Shown here piece by piece: positions 34,332 to 43,553 of a stretch of DNA of 64,000 nucleotides (positions are counted from its first letter, which is position 1; the number at the start of each line of letters is the position of its first letter). Below the pieces are notes generated by a model. That model saw only the letters and a list, made by a program, of their open reading frames with translations, ran no database searches and was not told the origin of the DNA. Source of the stretch: Ruegeria pomeroyi (GTDB lineage Bacteria > Pseudomonadota > Alphaproteobacteria > Rhodobacterales > Rhodobacteraceae). The position numbers and the translations under genes are program-made. Where the stretch lies: positions 1,240,001-1,304,000 of the forward strand of contig NZ_JAGQAG010000001.1 of the NCBI RefSeq assembly GCF_021405525.1, read 5' to 3'.

Positions 34332-35417
34332 ATGACCGACACCATAGCCGAGATGCGCCTGCCGACGCAGGAACTGCGCGACGACATCCCCTTTTATACC
34401 AAGGTTCTGGGCATGCGGATGGACATGATCTATCCCGCCGACGACCCGCGCATCGCGGTGTTCTCGGGCCACGGCCTGCGCCTGCGCATCGAAAAAGGCG
34501 CGCCCGAAGCGCCCAGCACCCTGCGCATCCTCACCGATGACCCGGACGGATTCGCCGATGGCCAGCGCCGCCTGACCGCGCCCAATGGCACGCGGATCGA
34601 GATCGAGGAACGCCACCCGCCATTGGTGATGCCGCAAACCGAACACACATTCGTGGTGCGCCGGCTCAAGGATCAGGCGCCCTGGATCATCGGGCGGGCC
34701 GGTATGCATTACCGCGATCTGGTGCCCTCGCGCCTCGGCGGCTCGATCATCGCCAGCCATATCCGCATCCCCGACGGCGGGCCGGTGCCTGACATGGTGC
34801 ATTTCCACCGGGTCGGCTTTCAGCTCATCTTCTGCATTCATGGCTGGGTCGATGTGGTCTACGAGGATCAGGGCGACAAGATGCGCCTGACCGCCGGGGA
34901 TTGCTTCATCCAGCCGCCCGAGATTCGCCACCGCGTGCTCGAGGCCAGCGACAACGTGCAGGTGATCGAGATTGGCGTGCCGGCCGAGCATGTCACCGAG
35001 ATCGACCACGAGATGACCCTGCCCACACCGCACCTGCGCCCCGACCGCGAGTGGCAGGGCCAGCGCTTTGTCTATAACCGCGCCGAGGGCGCCGAATGGT
35101 CCCCCTTCCGCCTGCCGGGCTATATCTGCCGTGACACCACCATCGCCGCCAACACCAAGGGCGTGGCCGGAGTGCAGGTGGTGCGCCGGGGGCAGGGTGT
35201 GCCGCAATGGGCGGCCCATGACACCGATATCCTCTTCACTTTCGTGATGAACGGCACCGTGACGCTCGAGGGCGAGGGGCGCGATCCCTTCCCGCTGGAA
35301 CAGGGCGACGCCTTCGTCATCCCGCCGGGCATGCGCACCCGCCTGTCCGACCCTTCTGACGATATCGAATTGCTCGAGGTCACCTTGCCCGGAACCTTCA
35401 CCACCACACTGGGCTAA
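34332..35417 (+). CDS. VOC domain fused to a bicupin
   Basis: 361 residues. Residues about 5-100 look like one glyoxalase/VOC module (LRDDIPFYTKVLGMRMDMIY and IEIEERHPPL). Two cupin domains follow: the first (about 140-225) with VHFHRVGFQLIFCIHGWVDV and QPPEIRHRVLEAS, the second (about 265-355) with AHDTDILFTFVMNGTVTLEG and IPPGMRTRLSD. The second cupin has lost the usual His ligands of motif 1. Could be a metal dioxygenase or isomerase of an aromatic or sugar acid; no substrate can be named. ATG 34332 follows GAGGGAGGGA. It is divergent from maeB. Confidence 0.75.
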   Translation: MTDTIAEMRLPTQELRDDIPFYTKVLGMRMDMIYPADDPRIAVFSGHGLRLRIEKGAPEAPSTLRILTDDPDGFADGQRRLTAPNGTRIEIEERHPPLVMPQTEHTFVVRRLKDQAPWIIGRAGMHYRDLVPSRLGGSIIASHIRIPDGGPVPDMVHFHRVGFQLIFCIHGWVDVVYEDQGDKMRLTAGDCFIQPPEIRHRVLEASDNVQVIEIGVPAEHVTEIDHEMTLPTPHLRPDREWQGQRFVYNRAEGAEWSPFRLPGYICRDTTIAANTKGVAGVQVVRRGQGVPQWAAHDTDILFTFVMNGTVTLEGEGRDPFPLEQGDAFVIPPGMRTRLSDPSDDIELLEVTLPGTFTTTLG

Positions 35418-35422
35418 AGCTC

Positions 35423-35477
35423 CTTCATTCCGCCCAAAATACTCCGGGGGAGTCCGCAGGACGGGGGCAGCGCCCCC
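35423..35477 (+). repeat. Dispersed repeat copy 7 (arm A with two hairpins)
   Basis: CTTCATTCCGCCCAAAATAC then TCCGGGGGA (35423-35451), hairpin GTCC-GCA-GGAC (35452-35462) and hairpin GGGGGC-AGC-GCCCCC (35463-35477). It separates the bicupin gene from the nucleoside operon, and the last hairpin could terminate the bicupin transcript. Confidence 0.8.
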
Positions 35478-35558
35478 TTGCCCGGTGGTTCCTCTCGCGC
35501 GCGGGTGCGGGATAGGCTATGCATTTCCGACCAGATGATCAAAAACCGGGGAATCGCC

Positions 35559-35951
35559 ATGAGCCTCAAATCCGCCGCCCTGACCGTTCGTGAAAACGCC
35601 CATGCGCCTTATTCCCGGTTCAAGGTCGGTGCGGCGATCCGGGCCGCCTCGGGCGCGGTCTATGCCGGTTGCAACGTCGAGAACATCGCCTATCCCGAAG
35701 GCACCTGCGCCGAAGCGGGCGCCATCGCTGCAATGGTTGCCGCGGGCGAAAGCCGCCTGACCGAGGTCTATGTGGTCGCCGATAGCCCGGCGCCGGTGCC
35801 GCCCTGCGGTGGCTGCCGACAGAAACTGGCTGAATTCGGGGATCCGGATGTGGTCGTGACCATGGCCAATCTCGATGGGATCGAAACCGCGATGACCATC
35901 GGTCAGCTCCTGCCCGGCGCCTTCGGCGCGGCCCATATGGACAAAAGCTGA
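35559..35951 (+). CDS. cdd: Cytidine deaminase
   Basis: 130 residues, the homotetrameric short form. Zinc ligands and the catalytic Glu are visible in GTCAEAGAIAAM and PPCGGCRQKLAEF. It deaminates cytidine and deoxycytidine to uridine and deoxyuridine. ATG 35559 is preceded by GGGGA; the open frame upstream overlaps repeat-derived sequence and is not credible. It is the first gene of a tightly packed salvage operon, three bases before deoA. Confidence 0.94.
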   Translation: MSLKSAALTVRENAHAPYSRFKVGAAIRAASGAVYAGCNVENIAYPEGTCAEAGAIAAMVAAGESRLTEVYVVADSPAPVPPCGGCRQKLAEFGDPDVVVTMANLDGIETAMTIGQLLPGAFGAAHMDKS

Positions 35952-35954
35952 ACC

Positions 35955-37265
35955 ATGGATGCACGTGCCATCATTGCCCGGCTCAGACGGCACGAGGTGC
36001 CCAGTGCGGCTGAGCTGACCTGGTTTGCCCAGGGCCTTGCCGACGGTTCAGTCAGCGATGCCCAGGCAGGCGCCTTTGCCATGGGTGTTTGCATGGGGCG
36101 GCTTGGCCCCGAGGGGCGCGCGGCGCTGACGCTGGCCATGCGCGATACCGGCGATGTGCTCCACTGGGATTTCGACGGGCCGGTGATCGACAAGCATTCC
36201 ACCGGCGGCGTCGGCGATTGCGTCAGCCTGGTGCTGGCGCCCGCGCTGGCCGAATGTGGCGCCTATGTGCCGATGATCTCGGGCCGGGGGCTGGGCCATA
36301 CCGGCGGCACGCTCGACAAGATGGAGGCGATCCCCGGCGTCACCATCCAGCTTGGGCCTGACCGACTGGCGCAGGTGGTGCGCGACACCGGGGCCGCAAT
36401 TGTCGGCGCCACCGCCCGCATCGCGCCCGCCGACAAGCGGCTCTATGCCATCCGCGATGTGACCGCCACGGTCGAAAGCCTCGATCTGATCACCGCCTCG
36501 ATCCTGTCCAAGAAACTGGCCGCCAGCCCCGATGCGTTGGTTCTGGACGTGAAACTGGGCAGCGGCGCCTTCATGAAATCGCCGGACGAGGCGCGCGCGC
36601 TGGCCCTTGCCCTGACCGAGACCGCCAATGCCGCTGGCTGCCGGACCTCGGCCCTGATCACCGATATGAGCCAGCCGCTGGCGCCCAGCCTCGGCAATGC
36701 GCTTGAGGTGGGCGAGGTGATGCGGGTGCTGACCTGCGGTCACGCTGATGACCCGCTGGCACAGCTCTCGGCCGAGCTGGGCGGCGTGCTGCTCTCTGAT
36801 GCGGGGCTGGCACCGGATGCGGTCAGCGGGGCCGCGCGCATTGCTGCCATCATCTCAGACGGTCGCGCGGCCGACCGCTTTGGTCGCATGATCGCGGCTG
36901 TCGGCGGGCCGGTGCAATTTGTCGAGAACTGGCAGCGGTTCCTGCCCGAGGCAACCGTGATCCGCGAGGTTCCCGCCCGCGCGTCAGGCTATGTCACCGC
37001 CATCGACGGCGAGGCGCTGGGCCTTGCCGTGGTGGCGCTGGGCGGCGGGCGGCAGGTCGAGACCGATGTTGTTGACCCGGCGGTTGGCCTGTCACGGGTG
37101 ATCCGGCTGGGCACAGCGGTTAACCCAAGCACCCCGCTCGCCACCATCCACGCCGCAAGGCAAGAGGCGGCAGAGGCCGCCGAGGCCACCCTGCGCGCGG
37201 CGATCACCATCGGGCCAGAGCCGGTGGCCGCGCCACCGCTTATCCATGAAAGGATCACGCCATGA
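35955..37265 (+). CDS. deoA: Thymidine phosphorylase
   Basis: 436 residues. It cleaves thymidine or deoxyuridine with phosphate to the base and 2-deoxyribose-1-phosphate. The phosphate-binding motif DKHSTGGVGDCVSLVLAP and SGRGLGHTGGTLDKMEAIPG are the family signature. The gene overlaps deoB by four bases (ATGA), typical of translational coupling. Confidence 0.96.
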   Translation: MDARAIIARLRRHEVPSAAELTWFAQGLADGSVSDAQAGAFAMGVCMGRLGPEGRAALTLAMRDTGDVLHWDFDGPVIDKHSTGGVGDCVSLVLAPALAECGAYVPMISGRGLGHTGGTLDKMEAIPGVTIQLGPDRLAQVVRDTGAAIVGATARIAPADKRLYAIRDVTATVESLDLITASILSKKLAASPDALVLDVKLGSGAFMKSPDEARALALALTETANAAGCRTSALITDMSQPLAPSLGNALEVGEVMRVLTCGHADDPLAQLSAELGGVLLSDAGLAPDAVSGAARIAAIISDGRAADRFGRMIAAVGGPVQFVENWQRFLPEATVIREVPARASGYVTAIDGEALGLAVVALGGGRQVETDVVDPAVGLSRVIRLGTAVNPSTPLATIHAARQEAAEAAEATLRAAITIGPEPVAAPPLIHERITP

Positions 37266-38473
37266 CCCGTGCCTTTCTGGTGGTGATGGATTCGGTCGGC
37301 ATCGGCGGTGCGCCGGATGCCGATACTTTCTTTAACGGCGACCGCCCCGATACCGGCGCCAACACGCTGGCCCATATCGCCCAGGCCTGCGCGCGTGGCG
37401 CGGCGGAAGAGGGGCGCAGCGGCCCGCTGCATCTGCCCCATCTCGACCAGCTGGGCCTGGGCGCGGCGACCCGGCTCGCCTCGGGTGCGGCGACGCCGGG
37501 GCTGGCGGCGGACCCTTCTGGCCTCTGGGGCTGCGCGCGCGAACACAGCCGGGGCAAGGACACGCCGTCGGGCCATTGGGAGCTGGCGGGCCTGCCGGTG
37601 CCGTGGGACTGGCACTATTTCCCTCAAACGACCCCCGCCTTTCCGGATGATCTGGCACAGGCGGTGGCCGAGGCTGCTGGCAGCGACGGCATCCTTGGCA
37701 ATTGCCATGCTTCGGGCACGGTGATGATCGACCGCCACGGGGCCGAGCATATGCGGACGGGTCAGCCCATTTGCTACACCTCCGCCGACAGCGTGTTCCA
37801 GATCGCCGCGCATGAGGAGACCTTTGGCCTCGACCGGCTCTTGGCGCTGTGCAAGGCCGTCGCGCCGCGCCTGCATGCGATGAAGGTAGGGCGGGTGATC
37901 GCGCGGCCCTTTGTCGGTACGCCCGAGACCGGGTTCACCCGCACCACCAACCGCAAGGATTTTGCCATCACCCCGCCCGCGCCGGTGCTGACCAACTGGG
38001 CGCAGGATGCGGGCCGCCGGGTGCATGGGGTTGGCAAGATCGGCGATATCTTCTCGATGCAAGGGATCGACGATGTGGTCAAAGGGTCGGATGCCGAGCT
38101 GATGACCCATCTCGCCCGGCTGGTCGCCACCGCCGAAGAGGGCAGCCTGACCTTTGCCAATTTTGTCGAGTTCGACAGCCTTTACGGCCACCGCCGCGAC
38201 ATTAGCGGATATGCACGGGCGCTGGAGTGGTTTGACCGCGAGATCGGCCAAATCCTGCAAAGCCTGCGGCCCGGCGACCTGATGGTTCTGACCGCCGATC
38301 ATGGCAACGATCCCAGCTGGAGCGGTACCGATCACACCCGCGAACAGGTGCCGGTTCTGGTGGCCGGGCGTGGCGCCGGGCAGATCGGACAGGTGAATTT
38401 CGCCGATATCGCCGCCTCGGTGGCGGCGCATCTGGCTATTCCGGCGCAGGGGCCGGGGAGGAGCTTCCTGTGA
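37262..38473 (+). CDS. deoB: Phosphopentomutase
   Basis: 403 residues of the alkaline-phosphatase superfamily. Metal-binding motifs are MDSVGIGGAPDADTF at the N-terminus and LTADHGNDPSWSGTDHTREQ near 343-362. It converts (deoxy)ribose-1-phosphate from DeoA and Add-linked pathways to the 5-phosphate. It overlaps deoA and add by four bases on each side. Confidence 0.96.
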   Translation: MTRAFLVVMDSVGIGGAPDADTFFNGDRPDTGANTLAHIAQACARGAAEEGRSGPLHLPHLDQLGLGAATRLASGAATPGLAADPSGLWGCAREHSRGKDTPSGHWELAGLPVPWDWHYFPQTTPAFPDDLAQAVAEAAGSDGILGNCHASGTVMIDRHGAEHMRTGQPICYTSADSVFQIAAHEETFGLDRLLALCKAVAPRLHAMKVGRVIARPFVGTPETGFTRTTNRKDFAITPPAPVLTNWAQDAGRRVHGVGKIGDIFSMQGIDDVVKGSDAELMTHLARLVATAEEGSLTFANFVEFDSLYGHRRDISGYARALEWFDREIGQILQSLRPGDLMVLTADHGNDPSWSGTDHTREQVPVLVAGRGAGQIGQVNFADIAASVAAHLAIPAQGPGRSFL

Positions 38474-39471
38474 CCGAAGAACAGCCCCCGGTCGCCGACC
38501 TGCCCAAGGTCGAATTGCACCTGCATCACGAAGGCGCGGCACCCCCCGCCCTGATCCGGCAGCTGGCGCATGAGAAAAAGATCGACCTGCGCGGCATTTT
38601 CAAGCCCGACGGCTCTTATGATTTTCGCGATTTCGCCCATTTCCTCAGCATCTACGAAGCCGCTTCCTCGGTGCTGACCGGCCCCGAGGAGTTCCGCCGC
38701 CTGACCTGGGCCATCCTGGAACAAAGCGCCGAGAACGGGGTGGTCTATTCCGAGACCTTCCTCAGCCCCGATTTCTGCGGTGGCGGCGATGTCGCCGCCT
38801 GGCGCGACTATCTGGCCGCCATCCGCGATGCTGCGGACGCGGCCGAGGCGAAACTGGGCATCACCCTGCGTGGTGTCGTCACCTGTGTGCGCCATTTCGG
38901 CCCCGATCAGGCCAAGCGCGCCGCCCGCTGCGCTGCCGAGACGGCGGGCGACTGGATCGTGGGGTTCGGCATGGGCGGCAACGAGGGTGTGGGCAAACAG
39001 GGCGATTATGCCTGGTCCTTCGACTGTGCGCGCGAGGCGGGGCTGAGACTCACCACCCATGCGGGCGAATTTGGCGGGCCGGACAGTGTGCGAGACGCGG
39101 TGCGTGTGCTGGGGGTCGAACGCATCGGCCATGGCGTGCGCGCTATCGAGGACCCCGATCTGGTGCATGAACTGGCCGACCGGGGCATCACGCTCGAGGT
39201 CTGTCCCGGCTCGAACGTGGTGCTGGGCCTTTACCCCTCGTTTGCGGCCCATCCCATCGCGCGTTTGCGCGACGCGGGTGTCCGCGTCACCATATCCACC
39301 GACGATCCGCCGTTTTTCCATACCACGATGCGGCGCGAATATGAGATGCTGGCCAAGGCCTTTGGCTGGGGGGCAGAGGATTTCGCCCACCTGAACGCCA
39401 CGGCGCTTGGCGCGGCATTCTGCGATGAAGACACCCGGAGCCGGGTCGCAAAGAGACTGGAGACATCATGA
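38470..39471 (+). CDS. add: Adenosine deaminase
   Basis: 333 residues. The zinc motif is [18 protein letters not shown], with the later [16 protein letters not shown] and the catalytic STDDPPFF. The second position of the usual HLHLEG is HLHHEG, a mild variation seen among members. It deaminates adenosine and deoxyadenosine to inosine forms. It starts with GTG (38470), overlapping the deoB stop, and overlaps upp at its end. Confidence 0.94.
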   Translation: MTEEQPPVADLPKVELHLHHEGAAPPALIRQLAHEKKIDLRGIFKPDGSYDFRDFAHFLSIYEAASSVLTGPEEFRRLTWAILEQSAENGVVYSETFLSPDFCGGGDVAAWRDYLAAIRDAADAAEAKLGITLRGVVTCVRHFGPDQAKRAARCAAETAGDWIVGFGMGGNEGVGKQGDYAWSFDCAREAGLRLTTHAGEFGGPDSVRDAVRVLGVERIGHGVRAIEDPDLVHELADRGITLEVCPGSNVVLGLYPSFAAHPIARLRDAGVRVTISTDDPPFFHTTMRREYEMLAKAFGWGAEDFAHLNATALGAAFCDEDTRSRVAKRLETS

Positions 39472-40100
39472 ACGAACATCTGACCGTCGTCGACCACCCG
39501 CTGGTGCAGCACAAACTGACCCTGATGCGGGACAAGGGCACCTCGACCGCATCATTCCGCCAGCTTCTGCGCGAGATCACCCAGCTTTTGGCCTATGAGG
39601 TCACGCGTGAGATGCCGCTGACCACCCGCACCATCGAGACCCCGCTGGAAGAGATGGAGGCGCCTATACTCGCGGGCAAGAAGCTGGCGCTGGTGTCGAT
39701 CCTGCGGGCGGGCAACGGCATGCTCGACGGGGTGCTGGAACTGGTCCCTTCGGCGCGGGTCGGCTTTGTCGGCCTTTATCGCGACGAGGAAACGCTGCAA
39801 CCGGTGCAGTATTATTTCAAGGTGCCCGAAGGGTTGCAGGATCGGCTGGTGATCGCGGTCGATCCTATGCTGGCCACAGGCAATAGTTCCGCCGCGGCCA
39901 TCGACCTGCTGAAACAGGCTGGCGCCACCGATATCCGCTTCCTCTGCCTGCTGGCCGCGCCCGAAGGCGTGGCGCGGATGAAAGAGGCGCACCCGGATGT
40001 GCCGATCGTCACCGCTTCGCTCGACCGGGCGCTGAACTCCAAGGGCTATATCATGCCGGGCCTGGGCGATGCCGGTGACCGCATGTTCGGCACGAAATAG
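39468..40100 (+). CDS. upp: Uracil phosphoribosyltransferase
   Basis: 210 residues. It makes UMP from uracil and PRPP, thus using the uracil released from deoxyuridine by the preceding enzymes. The PRPP-binding motif [20 protein letters not shown] and the uracil-site [13 protein letters not shown] at the C-terminus are both intact. It is the last gene of the operon (ATGA overlap with add). No obvious hairpin follows before the next gene. Confidence 0.96.
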   Translation: MNEHLTVVDHPLVQHKLTLMRDKGTSTASFRQLLREITQLLAYEVTREMPLTTRTIETPLEEMEAPILAGKKLALVSILRAGNGMLDGVLELVPSARVGFVGLYRDEETLQPVQYYFKVPEGLQDRLVIAVDPMLATGNSSAAAIDLLKQAGATDIRFLCLLAAPEGVARMKEAHPDVPIVTASLDRALNSKGYIMPGLGDAGDRMFGTK

Positions 40101-40177
40101 GGGCAGATTGCGGCAACTGTCGCTTTACTAACTATGGGATTTCCTGCATCCTGCGTCCACATCTTGTGGGGGCAGGT

Positions 40178-41374
40178 ATGCGAGTTACAAGAATTGTTGC
40201 GCTTTCGGTGATCGGGCTCAGTATCGGATTCAGTACGCTGAACGCTCAGACGTTGCGCAACGCGACACCACCGGCCGAGTTTCCGCCCACTTCCTACCAG
40301 GGCAAGCAATACGTTGACAGCCGTGGGTGCATCTATATCCGCGCTGGCATAGACGGTAATGTGACCTGGGTGCCACGCGTCTCTCGCGAGCGCAAGCAAG
40401 TCTGTGGTTACAAGCCTACCGCAGTGGCCGGGGCGACCAAGGCCGCGCCGCAACAAGCAGCGCCGAAGGTGATCACCCTCGACCAGCCTGCAGCGAAACC
40501 CACGACCAGGACAACCGCCACCGCGACGCCGAAACCGCAGGTGCGCACGGCGGCTAGCCCAGCACCCCGAACAGCTCCGGCGACAACCGTCCGCACAACG
40601 CCTGCAACGACGGTTCGCACCGCGACCACACCCCGGACGCCGACAATCCGGGCCGCCACCGCGCGCCCTGTCGCGGTACCGACTACCCGGACCACCACCG
40701 CGCGCCCGACTTCGGTCGCGGTGCCCGTGGCACCGGCCGCAGCGCCTGCGCAGGTAAAGCCACGCATGGTTGCGCCAGCTGCGGCGACGGGGGGCTGTTC
40801 CAACGCTTCGACACTGAGCCAGCGCTATATCAATCAGACCGGAGTGCGCTGCGGACCACAGGCAGAGCCTCCGATCACCTATGGCACCCGCAAGAACTCG
40901 TCGCTGAAAGTAGGCGACACCGGAGTTCGCGTTTCGCTCAACACCCGCGTCGTGCCACAACATATCTACGACAAACGTCAGAACACCACCAATGTGCAGA
41001 TTCCGGCCGGCTATCGGCCGGTCTGGACCGACGATCGGCTCAACCCGCATAGGGCCGAACGCACCCTGCGCCCGGCGATCCAGTATAGCAGTTTCAACAC
41101 CCCCACAGGGTTCCGAGCTGTTCATCGCGAGGATGGCCGGTTGAACCCGCTGCGCGGTATGCGTACTGCCGAAGGGGACGCACAGATGGAACAGCTTTGG
41201 ACTCGCGAACTGCCGCGTACCCTGCTGCCGGTCGAGACTAATCCCAGAACGATCACCGTGGTGCATGGCGAACGGGCTTATACAAATGGTGCCAAGCCAC
41301 CTCTGCATTTGCGATTGTCAACGCGCAGCGCCCCGGCCGGTACGGCGGGTAAGGTGACGCGAAGCAGCCGCTGA
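40178..41374 (+). CDS. Secreted Thr/Pro/Ala-rich protein, unknown
   Basis: 398 residues with a signal peptide (MRVTRIVALSVIGLSIGFST, cleavage near NAQ). A small domain with two Cys follows (SRGCIYIRAGIDGN and RKQVCGY). Residues about 85-200 are a low-complexity linker of Thr, Ala, Pro and Arg. The C-terminal part (about 205-350) contains two related segments: PAGYRPVWTDDRLNPHRAER and PTGFRAVHREDGRLNPLRGM. Such proteins are common in Rhodobacteraceae without assigned function; a cell-envelope role is inferred. ATG 40178 has GGGGGCAGG upstream; a GTG at 40166 is in frame. Confidence 0.75.
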   Translation: MRVTRIVALSVIGLSIGFSTLNAQTLRNATPPAEFPPTSYQGKQYVDSRGCIYIRAGIDGNVTWVPRVSRERKQVCGYKPTAVAGATKAAPQQAAPKVITLDQPAAKPTTRTTATATPKPQVRTAASPAPRTAPATTVRTTPATTVRTATTPRTPTIRAATARPVAVPTTRTTTARPTSVAVPVAPAAAPAQVKPRMVAPAAATGGCSNASTLSQRYINQTGVRCGPQAEPPITYGTRKNSSLKVGDTGVRVSLNTRVVPQHIYDKRQNTTNVQIPAGYRPVWTDDRLNPHRAERTLRPAIQYSSFNTPTGFRAVHREDGRLNPLRGMRTAEGDAQMEQLWTRELPRTLLPVETNPRTITVVHGERAYTNGAKPPLHLRLSTRSAPAGTAGKVTRSSR

Positions 41375-41390
41375 TTATGTTTTTTTAGCG

Positions 41391-41419
41391 AAAAGGGCCG
41401 CCAACCTGGCGGCCCTTTT
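41391..41419. terminator. Bidirectional Rho-independent terminator
   Basis: AAAAGGGCCGCCA-ACC-TGGCGGCCCTTTT: a 9-bp GC stem flanked by complementary A4/T4 runs, so it works on both strands. It lies between the secreted protein gene (+) and the membrane protein gene (-). Confidence 0.9.
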
Positions 41420-41442
41420 CGTTTGTGACCGGAGCGGGTGTC

Positions 41443-42489
41443 TTAGCCGCCGCAGATATCCTGCAACCGAACCCAGTCGCGATCGGCCAGAACCGGTTCC
41501 AGCGTGCGTCCCGTCATCGGGTCGGCCTCGATCAGGCCCAGCACGGTTTCGCCGGTGATGTCGCGCGCATAGGCATAAGGTGACGACGGGATCGCTGCCT
41601 GGCTGAACACTCCCAGCAGCGTTTCATCGGGAAGATCGGGGCGTGGTTCGGCCAGCACGCGCTCGGCATAGCTGTCAAGAATGCCAGGTGTCAGTGAACC
41701 GGTCGTCAACAGCCGGAACGACGCGACAGGGCCAGCGCGATAAAGCAGGTCATCGAGCGGATCCTGGGCCTGAGCCCGGGCGCGCTCTGCCAGGATGTAA
41801 CCCGCGGCGATGGAACTGTCCTCGTGATCACCGATCAGCGCGTGGTTCAGAACTACGATACCGCCAGGTAAGAACAAGCTGTCCGCGCGCCCTCCGGGCA
41901 CCACGACCAGCCGCCGCACACCAGTGCGTTGGGCAAGCCGGGACAGGATCGCGTCGGTCTCCTCGCCGGTACAAGCCTGCCCGGTGACCCGCTCTACGCG
42001 GACCAGAACTGCGCGGCCGATCTCTTGCCGCTTGATCTCGGGAACCACCGCTACCACATGCCGCCTCAAGGCGCCGGGCAACCAAAGGGCCAGTCCCGCC
42101 AGCACAACCGTCATCACCAGCGCCACAGTAATCCAGCGGATGCGACCGGGACGGGCCCGCCGGCTGTCTATGGCCCGTTGCAGGCGGTCTATTGCGGTGA
42201 TCATCGTGGTCTCGCCTTCGGCCAGTTCCAGCGTTTCGCCCGGATCACCGTCGGGGGAATAGAGCGCCGGGAATGCGCCGGGGTTTTGTCGTTCCAATGC
42301 CGCCAGCGACCAGTGGGTCAGGGCCCGATCATTGAAATCAGAGATCGTCAGCGTCGCTTCGCCGATCGAGACCAGAACCTCACGCCTCTGAGCTTCTGGC
42401 GCAGGGCGCCAGAGGCCGGTTGCCTCGATCCGTTCGTATTGCTTGAGCGCTGTCATGCCTGGTACGGGATGCTCGTTCTCGTTTTTCAT
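41443..42489 (-). CDS. Membrane protein resembling an inactivated M48 metalloprotease
   Basis: 348 residues. An N-terminal cytoplasmic part (about 1-120) precedes one strong transmembrane helix (ITVALVMTVVLAGLALWLPG). The C-terminal half looks like a periplasmic M48-type domain: FLPGGIVVLNHALIGDHED matches the strand-loop before the active helix, and SIAAGYILAERARAQ stands where M48 proteases have HExxH. The zinc-binding histidines are missing, so it is probably not a protease. Start at 42489 (MKNENEHP) or 42459 (MTALKQYE) are both possible. Function unknown; the M48 relation is my inference. Confidence 0.65.
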   Translation of the reverse strand: MKNENEHPVPGMTALKQYERIEATGLWRPAPEAQRREVLVSIGEATLTISDFNDRALTHWSLAALERQNPGAFPALYSPDGDPGETLELAEGETTMITAIDRLQRAIDSRRARPGRIRWITVALVMTVVLAGLALWLPGALRRHVVAVVPEIKRQEIGRAVLVRVERVTGQACTGEETDAILSRLAQRTGVRRLVVVPGGRADSLFLPGGIVVLNHALIGDHEDSSIAAGYILAERARAQAQDPLDDLLYRAGPVASFRLLTTGSLTPGILDSYAERVLAEPRPDLPDETLLGVFSQAAIPSSPYAYARDITGETVLGLIEADPMTGRTLEPVLADRDWVRLQDICGG

Positions 42490-42613
42490 CAGACTACACC
42501 GTTGCCGGGCCAGCGGCAAATGGGTAGCGCGGTGTCTGAGGTCGCAGGAAAAACCTGTCTCCGGTGTCGCTTTGGGACAAGACCAGTTCGCAAGCCCCGA
42601 CTATTCCGTCGGG

Positions 42614-43522
42614 ATGCAGGCAGAAAATCCTTCGGCGCCCCTGGCGGCGGCACTCTACATGATCGCGGCGATGAGCATCATCGGCGTGATCGACAATTTC
42701 GTGATCCGGCTGGCCGAGAGCATCGGGCTGTGGCAGTTCCATTTCACCCGCGCGGTGATGATGCTGCCCCTGGTGGCGCTGATGTCTCTGATGGGTCTGG
42801 GTGGATTGCTGCCGCGCCGCAAGGGCTGGGTCCTGTTGCGCAGCCTGTTGTTGACGGTGGCGATGCTGTTCTATTTCAGTGCTTTGGCCTTCATGCCGAT
42901 CGCGCAGGCGCTGGCGGGGTTGTTCACCTCGCCGATCTTCGTGCTGCTGATCACCGCCTTTGGATTGCGCCAGCGGATCGGACCCTGGCGCATCCTGGCG
43001 GTTCTGATGGGCTTTGCCGGTATCCTGTTCGTGTTGCAACCCGATCCGAGCGCCTTCGATGCGACGGTGCTGATCCCGGTTGCGGGAGGGTTCTTCTATG
43101 CGTTGGGTGCGGTGGTCACCCGCAACCACTGCGCGGGCGAGAGCACGGCGGCGCTGCTGGCGGCGATGGTGACGGCGTTGGGCCTGACCGGTCTGGCGGG
43201 ATTGATCTGGCTGGCGTTCTTTCCTGCGGCGCCGGTGCCTGGGCCGGACGGGTTCGTCGCGCGCGGCTGGGTCTGGCCGATGACCGAGGCGATGCCTTGG
43301 GTTGCGCTTCAGGCAGTGGGATCGGCCACCGCCGTCTTCATGTTGATCCGGGCCTATCAACTGGGCGAGCCCTCTTATGTCTCTGTCTTCGAATTCTCGG
43401 TGATGATCTTTGGTCCGCTCTTTGCCTGGGTCGTGCTGGGCGTGGGGTTGGGGCCCTGGCAAATGCTGGGCATCGGGCTGATCGTGCTGGCGGGCGCGAT
43501 CATCGCGCTCAGATCGGGTTGA
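42614..43522 (+). CDS. EamA/DMT family transporter
   Basis: 302 residues with ten hydrophobic helices in two EamA repeats. Characteristic pieces are ALYMIAAMSIIGVIDNFVIR at the start, FYFSALAFMPIAQALAGLFT in the first repeat and AYQLGEPSYVSVFEFSVMIF in the second. DMT carriers export or import small metabolites; the substrate is unknown. ATG 42614 was chosen because the frame upstream overlaps the divergent gene and reads as non-coding. The sulfotransferase gene follows 31 bp downstream. Confidence 0.9.
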   Translation: MQAENPSAPLAAALYMIAAMSIIGVIDNFVIRLAESIGLWQFHFTRAVMMLPLVALMSLMGLGGLLPRRKGWVLLRSLLLTVAMLFYFSALAFMPIAQALAGLFTSPIFVLLITAFGLRQRIGPWRILAVLMGFAGILFVLQPDPSAFDATVLIPVAGGFFYALGAVVTRNHCAGESTAALLAAMVTALGLTGLAGLIWLAFFPAAPVPGPDGFVARGWVWPMTEAMPWVALQAVGSATAVFMLIRAYQLGEPSYVSVFEFSVMIFGPLFAWVVLGVGLGPWQMLGIGLIVLAGAIIALRSG

Positions 43523-43553
43523 GGGCCGCTGTCCGCGTCGCTACCGTGACGGC

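Noticed and set aside
42443-42613. An N-terminal extension of the DMT transporter
   Set aside because: It overlaps the divergent gene's start, has no membrane or domain character and would place extra Cys/Arg-rich sequence before the first helix of the family.
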